Below the pieces are notes generated by a model. The model had not been told where the DNA came from. It searched no databases and saw only the letters and a program-made list of their open reading frames with translations. The translations under genes were made by a program, and so were the position numbers. From Caulobacterales bacterium RIFCSPHIGHO2_01_FULL_70_19 (GTDB lineage Bacteria > Pseudomonadota > Alphaproteobacteria > Caulobacterales > Caulobacteraceae): DNA of 64,000 nt. The first letter of the stretch is position 1; each line of letters starts with the position of its first letter. Positions 26,612 to 34,446 of this stretch are shown here, piece by piece. The stretch covers positions 32,657 through 96,656 of the forward strand of contig MGLK01000019.1 of the NCBI GenBank assembly GCA_001794825.1. The letters are read 5' to 3'.

Positions 26612-28051
26612 TCACTCGGCCGCCAGCTCCGCCACCCATGCCTCCAGGGCCGCGGTGTCGTTCATCCGCCCGGGAAAGAGACGCTCGGGCGTGAACGGTC
26701 CGATGTCGGCGCCCTCGCCGATGGCCACTTTCTGCAGGGTGCTGAAGGTGCTCAGGCCCGACGGCAGCGTGATTTCACGCACCTCCATGTAACGGGTCGC
26801 GGCGTTGGTCGCCTCACCGACGTGCAGGGCGCCGAGGGCGCGGAAGTCACGGACCATCAGCAGGCAGGAGCTGAAACAGGCGTGGTCGGTGACGACCACC
26901 ACCTGCCCCGCATAGGCGGGCTCCGGCGCTGCGGAGGTTTCGGCCTCCGCCGGGGGACACTCGGGTATCGGCTCGTCGAACAGGCGCCCCTCGGAGACGG
27001 CCTGATCGATCCGTTCCGCCAGAGCCGCATAGTAGGCGGCGGTCTGGGGGTCCTGCACGCGGGCGGCGAAGGCGCGCACATGCGCGGCGTTGCCGGGCGA
27101 GGCTCTCCACACGCCCGCGCAGGCCGAGCCGTGACGGAGCCGCGCCGCGGTGTGGCCGGCGCCGTAGATCAGGTCGGCCAGACGGCGGCCATGCCGTGAG
27201 TCCCCGCCGCCGTTGCCGCGGAGGTCGATGACCAGGGCCGGGCTGTTCCGCCATTCGGCCTGCCGCTCCTCCAACGTCCGGACGACGGCGGCCGCCTCGT
27301 CGGAGAGGCGCTCGATGGCGATCCACCAGCGGTCGCCGCTGCGCCGCACCCCGAAGCCGGCGCGCGCGGCCGCCTGGCCGGCATTCAGCGCCTCGGCCAG
27401 CCGCGGCGTCTCCACCGGCCGCCAATTCATTTCCACCTCGACCGGACCCTCGCCGGCGCTGAACACGCACCGGGCCGGTCGGGTCAGGAAGGGGTTGCCG
27501 TCGTCCACGAAGATGAAGCCGCCGTGGGCGATCCGCTGGGCCTCGATCGGGGCGGAGATACGGAAGGCCAGCCGGGCGGCGGCCACCTCTTCGGCGTCCG
27601 CGCCGTCGCAGGAGACCAGACGCGCGCCGACAAGTCCCTGGTCCTGGCCATCCTGGGCTCCGACCACCCAGTCTCCGCCCTGGCGCGTCATGACCAGGCC
27701 GGTCCAGGCGTAGGGCATGCCCCGCAGCCGGGGCGTCGACCAGACGTGCGCGTCGCCGAAGCCGGTGGCGAAACCGGCGAGGACGGCCAGGTAACCGGCG
27801 TAGCTGTCGACCGATGGGATGCGGGCCAGGGCCGCGTCATAGCCGTCGCGCAACCGGTCACGGAAGGCCGCGTCGCCCAGCGCCTCCACCGCCCCCGGGT
27901 GGTTTCCTGCGACCAGCGCGCGGGCGGCCTCGAGATCGGCCCGCGTCAGCTGCCGCCAGCCCTCGGCGGCGGAACCGCTCTGCGCCTGCGCGCCGCCCGC
28001 CGCCAAGGTCGTTGCGACGAGCGCCACCGCCATACGGATCAGCGTCTTCAT
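26612..28051 (-). CDS. Secreted S41-family (tail-specific-like) peptidase
   Basis: A 479-residue protein with a Sec signal peptide (MKTLIRMAVALVATTLAAGGAQA). The C-terminal half has the S41 core: VIDLRGNGGGDSRHGR, then a segment ending in VVVTDHACFSSCLLMVRDF, where the serines of FSSC take the place of the S41 nucleophile. No PDZ domain is obvious, so it is closer to the interphotoreceptor-retinoid-binding or uncharacterised S41 branch than to CtpA. The start at 28051 is set by the signal peptide. It converges on pheT with 13 bases between the genes. Confidence 0.8.
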   Translation of the reverse strand: MKTLIRMAVALVATTLAAGGAQAQSGSAAEGWRQLTRADLEAARALVAGNHPGAVEALGDAAFRDRLRDGYDAALARIPSVDSYAGYLAVLAGFATGFGDAHVWSTPRLRGMPYAWTGLVMTRQGGDWVVGAQDGQDQGLVGARLVSCDGADAEEVAAARLAFRISAPIEAQRIAHGGFIFVDDGNPFLTRPARCVFSAGEGPVEVEMNWRPVETPRLAEALNAGQAAARAGFGVRRSGDRWWIAIERLSDEAAAVVRTLEERQAEWRNSPALVIDLRGNGGGDSRHGRRLADLIYGAGHTAARLRHGSACAGVWRASPGNAAHVRAFAARVQDPQTAAYYAALAERIDQAVSEGRLFDEPIPECPPAEAETSAAPEPAYAGQVVVVTDHACFSSCLLMVRDFRALGALHVGEATNAATRYMEVREITLPSGLSTFSTLQKVAIGEGADIGPFTPERLFPGRMNDTAALEAWVAELAAE

Positions 28052-28285
28052 GCCATGCTCCCTGCTGCGCCCCGCCGCGTCGGCGTCGCCCATACCGCCG
28101 GTCGGCCAATCTCCTACCGGCTCCGCGGCCGCTGTCACGTTAAAGCCCCGTCACCTCCCGGCCCCGGGAGCCGCGCCGCAACCTCTCGTTAACCTTGCCG
28201 CCGCAAGGCTGACTCAAAGAGCGGCGACGGTGACGTCGAGCGCCCGCGGGAGTCGGGCGACCCGTCCCGCCTTCGGAGCCAGAGC

Positions 28286-28897
28286 ATGCACCGCCGCCAG
28301 ATGATCCTCTCGGGCCTCGCCGCCAGCGCCGGCGTCTCGGGCCTGTCCGCCTGCGCCTCGAACGGCCCGGCCGATCCCAACTATCCGATCCGCTCCGACC
28401 AGACGGCCCCGGCCTATACCGCCGACGAACTGATCGCCGCCGGCTCGCGCGAACTGGGCATCGCCGCCGAGGCCATCGGCGGGGCGATCGAGCGCATCTT
28501 CGCCGACCAGGGCGACCGGCCGACCGCCTACATCGCCGGCGAGGAGGCCGCGGGCGCGGTCGGCGTCGGCCTGCGCTACGGCCGCGGCGCCCTGCACATG
28601 AAGGACCTTTCGGCCTCGCAGGAGGTGTTCTGGCAGGGCATCTCGATCGGCTGGGACGTCGGCGGCAACGGCAGCCGGGTGTTCACCCTGGTCTACGGCC
28701 TCTACCACCCGGACATGATCTATCGCCGCTACCCCGGCGTGGAGGGCTCCGCCTATCTGGTCGGCGGCCTGGGCGTGAACTACCAGCGCGCCGACGGAAT
28801 CGTCCTGGCCCCGATCCGCACCGGCGTGGGCCTGCGCCTCGGCGCCAACGTCGGCACCATGGCCTACAGCCGCCAGCGCAACATCCTGCCGTTCTGA
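28286..28897 (+). CDS. eipA: EipA / DUF1134 envelope-integrity protein
   Basis: A 203-residue exported protein. The N-terminus is MHRRQMILSGLAASAGVSG followed by LSAC, compatible with a twin-arginine-like signal and lipobox. From about residue 50 it matches DUF1134: AAEAIGGAIERIFADQGDRPTAYI (split around residue 70), VGLRYGRGALHMK, FWQGISIGWDVGGNGSRVFTLVYGL and the final RLGANVGTMAYSRQRNILPF. EipA is a small periplasmic beta-barrel protein required for envelope integrity in Brucella, with a Caulobacter homologue. The 234-base upstream region, shared with the divergent peptidase, has two TTAA half-sites that could bind CtrA, which is unproved. Confidence 0.85.
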   Translation: MHRRQMILSGLAASAGVSGLSACASNGPADPNYPIRSDQTAPAYTADELIAAGSRELGIAAEAIGGAIERIFADQGDRPTAYIAGEEAAGAVGVGLRYGRGALHMKDLSASQEVFWQGISIGWDVGGNGSRVFTLVYGLYHPDMIYRRYPGVEGSAYLVGGLGVNYQRADGIVLAPIRTGVGLRLGANVGTMAYSRQRNILPF

Positions 28898-28959
28898 CCG
28901 GACCGCTTGTCCGGGCGCACGCAATCCCCGGATGCATCCTGACATCAGGGGCGAGATCA

Positions 28960-29580
28960 ATGGCGAACGAAGACGCGCGGAAGTTCTGGGACCAGCGGTA
29001 CGAGGGCGAGGCCTACCGGTTCGGGCAAGAGCCGAACGCCTTCCTCGCCCGTCAGGCCTATCGGCTTGGGCCTGGGCAAAGCGCCCTGGCGGTGGCGGAC
29101 GGCGAAGGCCGCAACGGAGTCTGGCTGGCGCGTCGGGGGCTGAGGGTGCTGTCGACCGACATCTCGCCCCGAGCCGTGGCCAAGGCGCGGGCGCTCGCGG
29201 CGCGGCACGGCGTGGAGATCGATGCGCGACTGGCCGATCTCGACGACTGGGACTGGCCGGTCGGAACGATGGATGTGGTCGTCGCCATCTTCATCCAGTT
29301 CGCCGGGCCCGAGGCTCGCGCACGCCATTTCGCGGCGCTGAAGGCGGCGTTGAAGCCGGGCGGCCTGCTGCTGCTGGAAGGCTACCGCCCCGAGCAGATC
29401 GCCTACGGGACCGGCGGGCCGGGCGTGGTCGAGAACCTCTACACCGGGGCGCTGCTGCGCGAGGCGTTCAGCGATCTCGAGATTCTCGAACTCACCACCT
29501 ACGACGCCGTGCTGGCCGAGGGCGACGCCCATGCCGGGCCGTCGGCCCTGATCGACCTGGTCGCGCGCAAGCCGGCCTGA
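28960..29580 (+). CDS. Class I SAM-dependent methyltransferase (TehB/methyltransf_25-like)
   Basis: A 206-residue cytoplasmic methyltransferase: FWDQRYEGEAYRFGQEPN opens it, motif I is ALAVADGEGRNGVWLARRG (about 42-60), the acidic end of beta-2 is VLSTDISPRAV, and post-motif LKPGGLLLLEGYRPEQ is intact. Length and the opening WDQRY-FG-EPN resemble the TehB and thiopurine-like group. The actual acceptor is unknown. A weak AGGGGCGAG precedes the ATG. It is convergent with the SDR gene. Confidence 0.87.
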   Translation: MANEDARKFWDQRYEGEAYRFGQEPNAFLARQAYRLGPGQSALAVADGEGRNGVWLARRGLRVLSTDISPRAVAKARALAARHGVEIDARLADLDDWDWPVGTMDVVVAIFIQFAGPEARARHFAALKAALKPGGLLLLEGYRPEQIAYGTGGPGVVENLYTGALLREAFSDLEILELTTYDAVLAEGDAHAGPSALIDLVARKPA

Positions 29581-29595
29581 GGGCCGGGAACCGGG

Positions 29596-30465
29596 TCAGA
29601 GCAGGCTTTCCAGCCCCTCGCGCCAGCTCGGGTAGCGCGGCCGCCAGCCCAGTTCGGCCTTGGCCCGGGCGTTCGAGAGGCGCTTGGAGTCGCGGTAGAA
29701 GCGGCGCATGGCCTCGCTGACCGAGGGATCCTCCAGAGCGACCTCGGGCGGATCCGGCAGACCCAGCCGGCGGGCGGCCCCCGCCATGACGACATCGGCC
29801 GGCGCCGGCTCGTCGTCGCACAGGGTGTAGGCGCGGCCCGGATGCGGCCGGGCCATGGAGGCGAAGAAGCCGGCCACGGCGTCGTCGACGTGGATCCGGT
29901 TGAAGACCTGGCCCGGCTTGCGGACGAGCCGCGCCGTGCCGTCGCGCAGCCTGTCCAGCGGCGAGCGGCCGGGACCGTACAGCGCCGGAAGGCGGAAGAT
30001 CTGCACGGTCAGGCCCATGCCGCGGCCGGCGTCCAGCCAGTCCCGCTCGGCCCGCACCCGCCGCGCGCCTTCCAGCGAGGCGGCGTTCAGCGGATCGTCC
30101 TCGAAGGCCCAGCCGCCGGCGCGGTCGCCGTAGACGGCGGTCGAGGAGACGTAGCCGATCCAGTCCGACCAGGCGCCGGCGCGGGCGATCGCCGGGATCA
30201 GGCGCTGCAGCCCCGGACAGCCCGCCGGTCCCGGGGGCGCCGTGACGAGGATGGCCGAGGCCTCGGCGACGGCCCGGTCCAGCACTCCCTCGTCGTTGGG
30301 GTCGACAGCCTCCAGCCCCTCCGCCGTCAGCGCGGCGCGCCGGGCGGGGTCGCGGCTGGTCAGCGTCGCCCGCCCGCCGCGCCGTATCGCCTCGCAGGCG
30401 GCGGCGCGGCCCAGCCAGCCGCCGCCGAAGACCAGCAGGGACGGAGACGCGGGGGCTGCGGTCAT
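29596..30465 (-). CDS. NAD(P)-binding oxidoreductase, extended SDR (YeeZ-like)
   Basis: A 289-residue Rossmann protein: FGGGWLGRAAACEAIRRGG (about 13-31) is a GxGxxG-type nucleotide loop, TLTSRDPARR gives the phosphate-binding edge, GYVSSTAVYGDRAGGW (about 163-178) is the active-site segment with Tyr of YGD, and VFNRIHVDDAVAGF follows. It belongs to the YeeZ/sugar-epimerase-like extended SDR group. It starts 6 bases after the stop of the UDP-sulfoquinovose synthase gene on the same strand, so the two form an operon; a role in sugar metabolism is reasonable but unproved. Confidence 0.82.
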   Translation of the reverse strand: MTAAPASPSLLVFGGGWLGRAAACEAIRRGGRATLTSRDPARRAALTAEGLEAVDPNDEGVLDRAVAEASAILVTAPPGPAGCPGLQRLIPAIARAGAWSDWIGYVSSTAVYGDRAGGWAFEDDPLNAASLEGARRVRAERDWLDAGRGMGLTVQIFRLPALYGPGRSPLDRLRDGTARLVRKPGQVFNRIHVDDAVAGFFASMARPHPGRAYTLCDDEPAPADVVMAGAARRLGLPDPPEVALEDPSVSEAMRRFYRDSKRLSNARAKAELGWRPRYPSWREGLESLL

Positions 30466-30471
30466 CGCGCC

Positions 30472-31707
30472 TCAGGCCGAGCGCACATGGGCCGCCGCGG
30501 TCACCGAGGCGATCGCCGCCGGCTCGGTCTTCAGGGCCTCGGCGCGCTTGCTGTTCCAGCTGGACACGCACGGCACCTTGGACAGGTCGGCGCGATCCGC
30601 ATAGCGGCGGGCGATCTCGGTGACCTCGTCCAGCAGGCCCTGCTGCAGGGTGATCGGCTTCAGCCCGAGGTCGCGGAACTGGTCGTTGGCCACCACCAGC
30701 TCGTTCTCGTCGGCCTCCTGGCGCGGGTTGGGCACGTTGTGCACCTCGACGCCGGTCATCTCCGAGATCAGGGCGGCGAGGTCGCGGACCCGGCGGCTCT
30801 CGGTCATCTGGTTGAGGATCTTGACCCGTTCACCCGACTTCGGCGGGTTCTTCAGCGCCAGCTCGACGCAGCGCACCGTGTCCTGGATGTGGATGAAGGC
30901 CCGGGTCTGCCCGCCGGTGCCGTGCACGGTCAGCGGATAGCCGACCGCCGCCTGCATCAGGAAGCGGTTCAGCACCGTGCCGTAGTCGCCGTCGTAGTCG
31001 AAGCGGTTGATCAGCCGCTCGTCCTGGCGGGTCTCCTCGGTCTGGGTGCCCCAGACGATGCCCTGGTGCAGGTCCGTGATCCTGAGGCCGTCGTTGCGGG
31101 CGTAGAACTGGAACAGCAGGGCGTCCTGGGTCTTGGTCATGTGGTAGATCGAGCCCGGGTTCGGCGGGAACAGGATCTCCTGCTCGGTCGGCCCGTGGTC
31201 GGTGTCGACCGTCACCTTCAGATAGCCCTCGGGGATGCGCAGGCCGGCGGTGGTGTAGCCGTACACCCCCATGGTCCCGAGATGCGCCAGGTGCACGTCC
31301 CGCCCGCTCTCCACGATCGCCGCCAGCAGGTGGTTGGTGGCGTTCAGATTGTTGTCGACCGTGTACAGCTTGTGCCGGGCGGACTTCATCGAATACGGCG
31401 CGGCCCGCTGTTCGGCGAAGTGCACCACGTTGTCCGGCTTCCAGTCGCGGATCAGGGCGACGAGGCGGTCGAACTCCTTGCCGACCGTCATGTTGACGAA
31501 CTCGATGGTCCGGCCCGAGACCTCCTGCCAGGCGGCGAGGCGCTCGCCCATGGTGCGGATGGGGGTCAGCGACTGGACCTCCAGCTCGTTGTCGATGTTG
31601 CGGCGGCTGAGGTTGTCGACGATCAGCACGTCCCAGCCGCGGGCGGACAGATGCAAAGCCGTGGGCCAGCCGCAGAACCCGTCGCCGCCCAGAACCAGTA
31701 CGCGCAT
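30472..31707 (-). CDS. sqdB: UDP-sulfoquinovose synthase-like epimerase (SQD1/SqdB)
   Basis: A 411-residue extended SDR close to SQD1. The nucleotide loop is GGDGFCGWPTALHL (about 7-20); HLGTMGVYGY carries Thr145, and YHMTK carries Tyr188 and Lys192, the same catalytic set as plant SQD1 (Thr145, Tyr182, Lys186). Further SQD1 landmarks are the HFAEQRAAPYSM segment and GTGGQTRAFIHIQDTVRC. The enzyme forms UDP-sulfoquinovose from UDP-glucose and sulfite for sulfolipid (SQDG). The start at 31707 follows AGAGGA by about 7 bases. No sulfolipid glycosyltransferase (SqdX/SqdD) lies in this window. galU could supply its UDP-glucose. Confidence 0.87.
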   Translation of the reverse strand: MRVLVLGGDGFCGWPTALHLSARGWDVLIVDNLSRRNIDNELEVQSLTPIRTMGERLAAWQEVSGRTIEFVNMTVGKEFDRLVALIRDWKPDNVVHFAEQRAAPYSMKSARHKLYTVDNNLNATNHLLAAIVESGRDVHLAHLGTMGVYGYTTAGLRIPEGYLKVTVDTDHGPTEQEILFPPNPGSIYHMTKTQDALLFQFYARNDGLRITDLHQGIVWGTQTEETRQDERLINRFDYDGDYGTVLNRFLMQAAVGYPLTVHGTGGQTRAFIHIQDTVRCVELALKNPPKSGERVKILNQMTESRRVRDLAALISEMTGVEVHNVPNPRQEADENELVVANDQFRDLGLKPITLQQGLLDEVTEIARRYADRADLSKVPCVSSWNSKRAEALKTEPAAIASVTAAAHVRSA

Positions 31708-31790
31708 GTCCGTCCTCTTCGTTTCCTCGGTCCTGCCTAGCCGAACGGCCGCACCGGTCAAAGCGTGACCTTAAGGCGCGGTTCCCCGCG

Positions 31791-32327
31791 TCAGCGGCGG
31801 CGCGCCCGCCATTCGTCGCGGGTCTGGCCCCAGCGCTCGATCGACAGCTGCTCGAACGGCGGCGGCAGGCGGGTGGGGCCCTGGTTGTATGAGCCGATCC
31901 GCTCCGCCAGCCGGATGGACGGCAGATTGTCGGGGTCGATGCAGTGGATGACCTCGGTCCAGCCCAGCACGTCGAAGGCGTAGTCGATCGCCGCGGCGGC
32001 GGCCTCGACGCCGAAGCCCTTGCCCTGGGCCTCGGGGTGCAGGCCCCAGCCCACCTCGGTCCCGGGCCAGCCGTGGGGCCGCCACGGACCGATGCGGCCG
32101 AGCCAGAGGCCGCTGTCGCGTTCGATCACCGAGAACATGGACACGCCGGTCAGGCTCCACGCCCCGGCCATGGTCATGAAGCCGCGCCAGGCGGTCGCCG
32201 ATGGCTGCGCGCCGCCCAGGAACCGCGCCGCCTCCGGGTCGGCCATCATCTCGGCCCAGCGCGGGAAGTCCTCCAGCGCGATCGGGCGCAGGATCAGGCG
32301 TTCGGTGTGGAGCACAGGTCCGGTCAC
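31791..32327 (-). CDS. GNAT-family N-acetyltransferase (RimJ/RimL type)
   Basis: A 178-residue GNAT protein with TERLILRPIALEDF at the N-terminus, WLGRIGPWRPHGWPGTEVGWGLHPEAQGKGFGVEAA (in pieces, about 88-123) as the acetyl-CoA P-loop region (Q-G-K-G-F-G), and a late SIRLAERIG. This is the RimJ/RimL/ribosomal-protein acetyltransferase layout, though the substrates of most members are unknown. The start is GTG and overlaps the ThpR stop in GTGA, so the two genes are coupled. Confidence 0.88.
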   Translation of the reverse strand: MTGPVLHTERLILRPIALEDFPRWAEMMADPEAARFLGGAQPSATAWRGFMTMAGAWSLTGVSMFSVIERDSGLWLGRIGPWRPHGWPGTEVGWGLHPEAQGKGFGVEAAAAAIDYAFDVLGWTEVIHCIDPDNLPSIRLAERIGSYNQGPTRLPPPFEQLSIERWGQTRDEWRARRR

Positions 32328-32863
32328 AGCAGATACTCCCTTTCAAGCTGATAGTGGCTGCCGCCCGGCGTCAGCTCGCTGGAGAACAGGCCGAAGCGGT
32401 CGATGCGGATCGGCGGCGATCGAAGCAGGTTGTGGCCGGTGATCCAGGCGCCCACCCGGTCCGGATTGGTCTGCGGCTTGAGATAGGCGAGGGTGACGTG
32501 CGGGCGGTAGTCGCGCCGCTCCATGACCACGCCCGCGCGTTCGCCGGCGGAACGGCAGCGGCCGGCGAGAACCGACAGACGTTCGTTGGCCTCGAGCCCG
32601 GCCCAGATGGCGTGGGTGCGGTGGCCGTCGCCGAAGGCGCCGACGCCCGACAGGACGATCTCGAACGGTCCGCCGCTCGCCGCCCGGCTGAGCTCGGCCG
32701 CCAGATCATCGGCCCGACGCTCATCGATGTCGCCGTAGAAGGCGAGGGTGACGTGAAGCTGCTCGGCCGTGCGCCACTTCGCCCCGGGCAGACCGGTCTG
32801 GCGGCGGGCGAGGGTCGCGGCCATGTCCTCGGGGATCGACAGGGCGGTGAACAGCCGGATCAT
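32324..32863 (-). CDS. thpR: RNA 2',3'-cyclic phosphodiesterase
   Basis: A 179-residue 2H-phosphoesterase with two HxT motifs, HVTLAF (His37) and HVTLAY (His122), and the usual MIRLFTALSIPEDM start. It opens 2',3'-cyclic phosphate ends of RNA; the older name is 2'-5' RNA ligase LigT. The ATG at 32863 was chosen since the family begins at this methionine; an upstream open frame is promoter sequence of the divergent gene. Co-translated with the GNAT gene. Confidence 0.93.
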   Translation of the reverse strand: MIRLFTALSIPEDMAATLARRQTGLPGAKWRTAEQLHVTLAFYGDIDERRADDLAAELSRAASGGPFEIVLSGVGAFGDGHRTHAIWAGLEANERLSVLAGRCRSAGERAGVVMERRDYRPHVTLAYLKPQTNPDRVGAWITGHNLLRSPPIRIDRFGLFSSELTPGGSHYQLEREYLL

Positions 32864-32988
32864 GCGACCCTTGGTAGCGGCTGCAACCGCCCGGCCCAAG
32901 TCCGGTTTTCCTTGCAGATGACGGTCCCGCGACCAATATTTGCGCAAAGGCCGGGACGACCCGGCCCAAAGGAGGATTCGAAACCGCG

Positions 32989-33729
32989 ATGAGCGATTTC
33001 AGAAACGGCTATTCCATTCCGCAGACCGCCGACATGGCGGTGGATGCGGGCCTGCGCAGCTTCATGCTGGGCGTCTACAACAAGCTGGCCCTCGGCCTCG
33101 TTCTGGCCGGCGCGCTGGCGTACGTGACCGGCAACGTGCCGGCGGTGACGAGTCTGCTCTGGACCCAGACCGCCACCGGCTACGGCATCACCATGCTGGG
33201 CATGATCGTGCAGTTCCTGCCCCTGGTGCTGCTGTTCGGCTCGATGTTCTTCATGAAGAACCCGACCGCCGGCGGCGTGAACCTGCTGTACTGGGCGGTG
33301 GTGGCGTCGATCGGCGCGTCGTTGGGCTTCGTCTTCCTGCGCTACACGGGCGAGTCCGTGGCCTCGACCTTCTTCGTGACCGCCGCCGCCTTCGGCGCGC
33401 TGAGCCTGTTCGGCTACTCGACGAAGAAGGACCTGTCGGGCCTCGGCACCTTCCTGATCATGGGCGTGGTCGGCCTGATCATCGCCTCGATCGTCAACAT
33501 GTTCCTGGGCAGCGGCACGCTGATGCTGATCATCAGCGCCCTTGGCGTGCTGATCTTCTCGGGCCTGATCGCCTACGACACCCAGCGGCTGAAGATGACC
33601 TACTACGCCCTGGGCGGGAACGAGGCGGCGATGGGCGTTGCCACCGGCTTCGGCGCCCTGAGCCTGTTCATCAACTTCGTGAACCTGTTCCAGTTTCTGC
33701 TCATGTTCATGGGCGGCAACCGCGACTAG
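32989..33729 (+). CDS. Bax inhibitor-1/YccA family membrane protein
   Basis: A 246-residue protein with seven membrane helices starting at about residue 33 and ending FLLMFMGGNRD. AYDTQRLKMTYYAL near residue 195 is the Bax-inhibitor-1 signature with the conserved aspartate pair region. Bacterial relatives (YccA, YbhL, BsYetJ) are pH-sensitive calcium leak channels or modulators of the FtsH protease. Alphaproteobacterial members usually open with about 30 soluble residues as here. It ends at a bidirectional terminator shared with the DUF2794 gene. Confidence 0.93.
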   Translation: MSDFRNGYSIPQTADMAVDAGLRSFMLGVYNKLALGLVLAGALAYVTGNVPAVTSLLWTQTATGYGITMLGMIVQFLPLVLLFGSMFFMKNPTAGGVNLLYWAVVASIGASLGFVFLRYTGESVASTFFVTAAAFGALSLFGYSTKKDLSGLGTFLIMGVVGLIIASIVNMFLGSGTLMLIISALGVLIFSGLIAYDTQRLKMTYYALGGNEAAMGVATGFGALSLFINFVNLFQFLLMFMGGNRD

Positions 33730-33753
33730 GCGGATCGGCGTCGAGACGCGAGG

Positions 33754-33784
33754 AAGGGCCCGGAGCGATCCGGGCCCTTTTTCT
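33754..33784. terminator. Bidirectional terminator between the Bax-inhibitor-1 and DUF2794 genes
   Basis: AAGGGCCCGG (33754-33763) pairs with CCGGGCCCTT (33770-33779), followed by TTT on the plus strand. The two genes converge on it. Confidence 0.92.
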
Positions 33785-34112
33785 ATTCGACGATGGTGAA
33801 CCGCCGGCTGTCGAACACGCGCAGCACCTGCGCCAGCTCGCGGCCGCGGCGCAGGACGACGCCGCCCTCGCCGATCACCGCCCACTGGCCCTGGCGCAGG
33901 CGCAGGGCCGGGCGCTTCTCGATGCGGTAGGCGGGCGCGTCGCCCGAGCGGCGGAAGACCGCGAACTCGGCCACGTCGCGGTGGCCGACGACGGCGTAGT
34001 CCCGCCACTCGCCCGAGGCGACCATCCGGCCGTAGACCCGCAGGATCTGGTCAAGCTCGCGCCGGTCGAAGAAGACCGGACCGGCCTGCGGCTGCGCATC
34101 GGCGTCGCTCAT
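33783..34112 (-). CDS. DUF2794 protein
   Basis: A 109-residue soluble protein matching DUF2794, found in alphaproteobacteria: FFDRRELDQILRVYGRMV (about 14-31), EWRDYAVVGH, FRRSGDAPAYRIEKRPALRLRQG in pieces and VLRRGRELAQVLRVFDSR. No catalytic motif is known. It is one of many small, conserved, uncharacterised proteins of the class. The start ATG lies just before the family core. Upstream is a 334-base intergenic region that includes a possible structured RNA on the opposite strand. Confidence 0.88.
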   Translation of the reverse strand: MSDADAQPQAGPVFFDRRELDQILRVYGRMVASGEWRDYAVVGHRDVAEFAVFRRSGDAPAYRIEKRPALRLRQGQWAVIGEGGVVLRRGRELAQVLRVFDSRRFTIVE

Positions 34113-34446
34113 CGATCCAGTCTAGGGCAGCCGGCCGCCGACGCCAGCCCCCGCCGGACGACGCCGTGTCGCGAACGCCGCAATCCGGGAAAATCGCCGC
34201 GAACACGAAAACGCCTCCGTTCGGCCCATCGCGCGCCCCCTTGGGGGGCGACACGGGAGACATCGGCTCGTCGGAGTTCGGAGCGGTTCCGGATCCTGAA
34301 CAGCCCCCCCAGCCCCCTGGATCGTTCCATCAAGGGCTTCGGCGGGCCGATGCTTCCTCCAAAGCGAGACGCCCGCCTGGCCCCTCCCCCCCTCCCGGCC
34401 CGGCGGGCGTTTTGCTGTCCGCCGCCGGCCGTGCAGGACGCGCGCG
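34113..34446. other. 334-base gene-free region
   Basis: No credible coding sequence was found in the region between the DUF2794 and HtrA genes; short open frames lack ribosome-binding sites and family similarity. Its 34240-34413 part holds the candidate structured RNA listed separately. The left part (34113-34235) has a small CGCCCCC/GGGGGCG hairpin at its right edge and probably carries the promoters for DUF2794 and the RNA, though no clear -35/-10 pair was recognised. Confidence 0.6.
34240..34413 (+). ncRNA. Candidate structured RNA, 6S-like rod with terminator
   Basis: The stretch can pair with itself end to end. The closing helix is GGGAG-CATCGGC (34255-34267, one bulged A) with GCCGATG-CTTCC (34346-34357), extended outward by GGGCG (34246-34250) with CGCCC (34370-34374). 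Inside come TCGGAG/CTTCGG (34271-34276 with 34337-34342), two facing unpaired strands of about 13-15 bases, and a terminal GATCC/GGATC stem. CGCCCGCC (34370-34377) with GGCGGGCG (34402-34409) and TTTT can serve as terminator. A closed stem, large central bubble and apical loop is the 6S RNA design. The identity is inference and strand choice follows the T run. Confidence 0.4.

Noticed and set aside
34240-34413. SRP RNA as explanation for the structured region
   Set aside because: The conserved SRP apical motifs (GGTCAGG and GGAAGCA in the right order) are absent on both strands; a 6S-like fold fits better.
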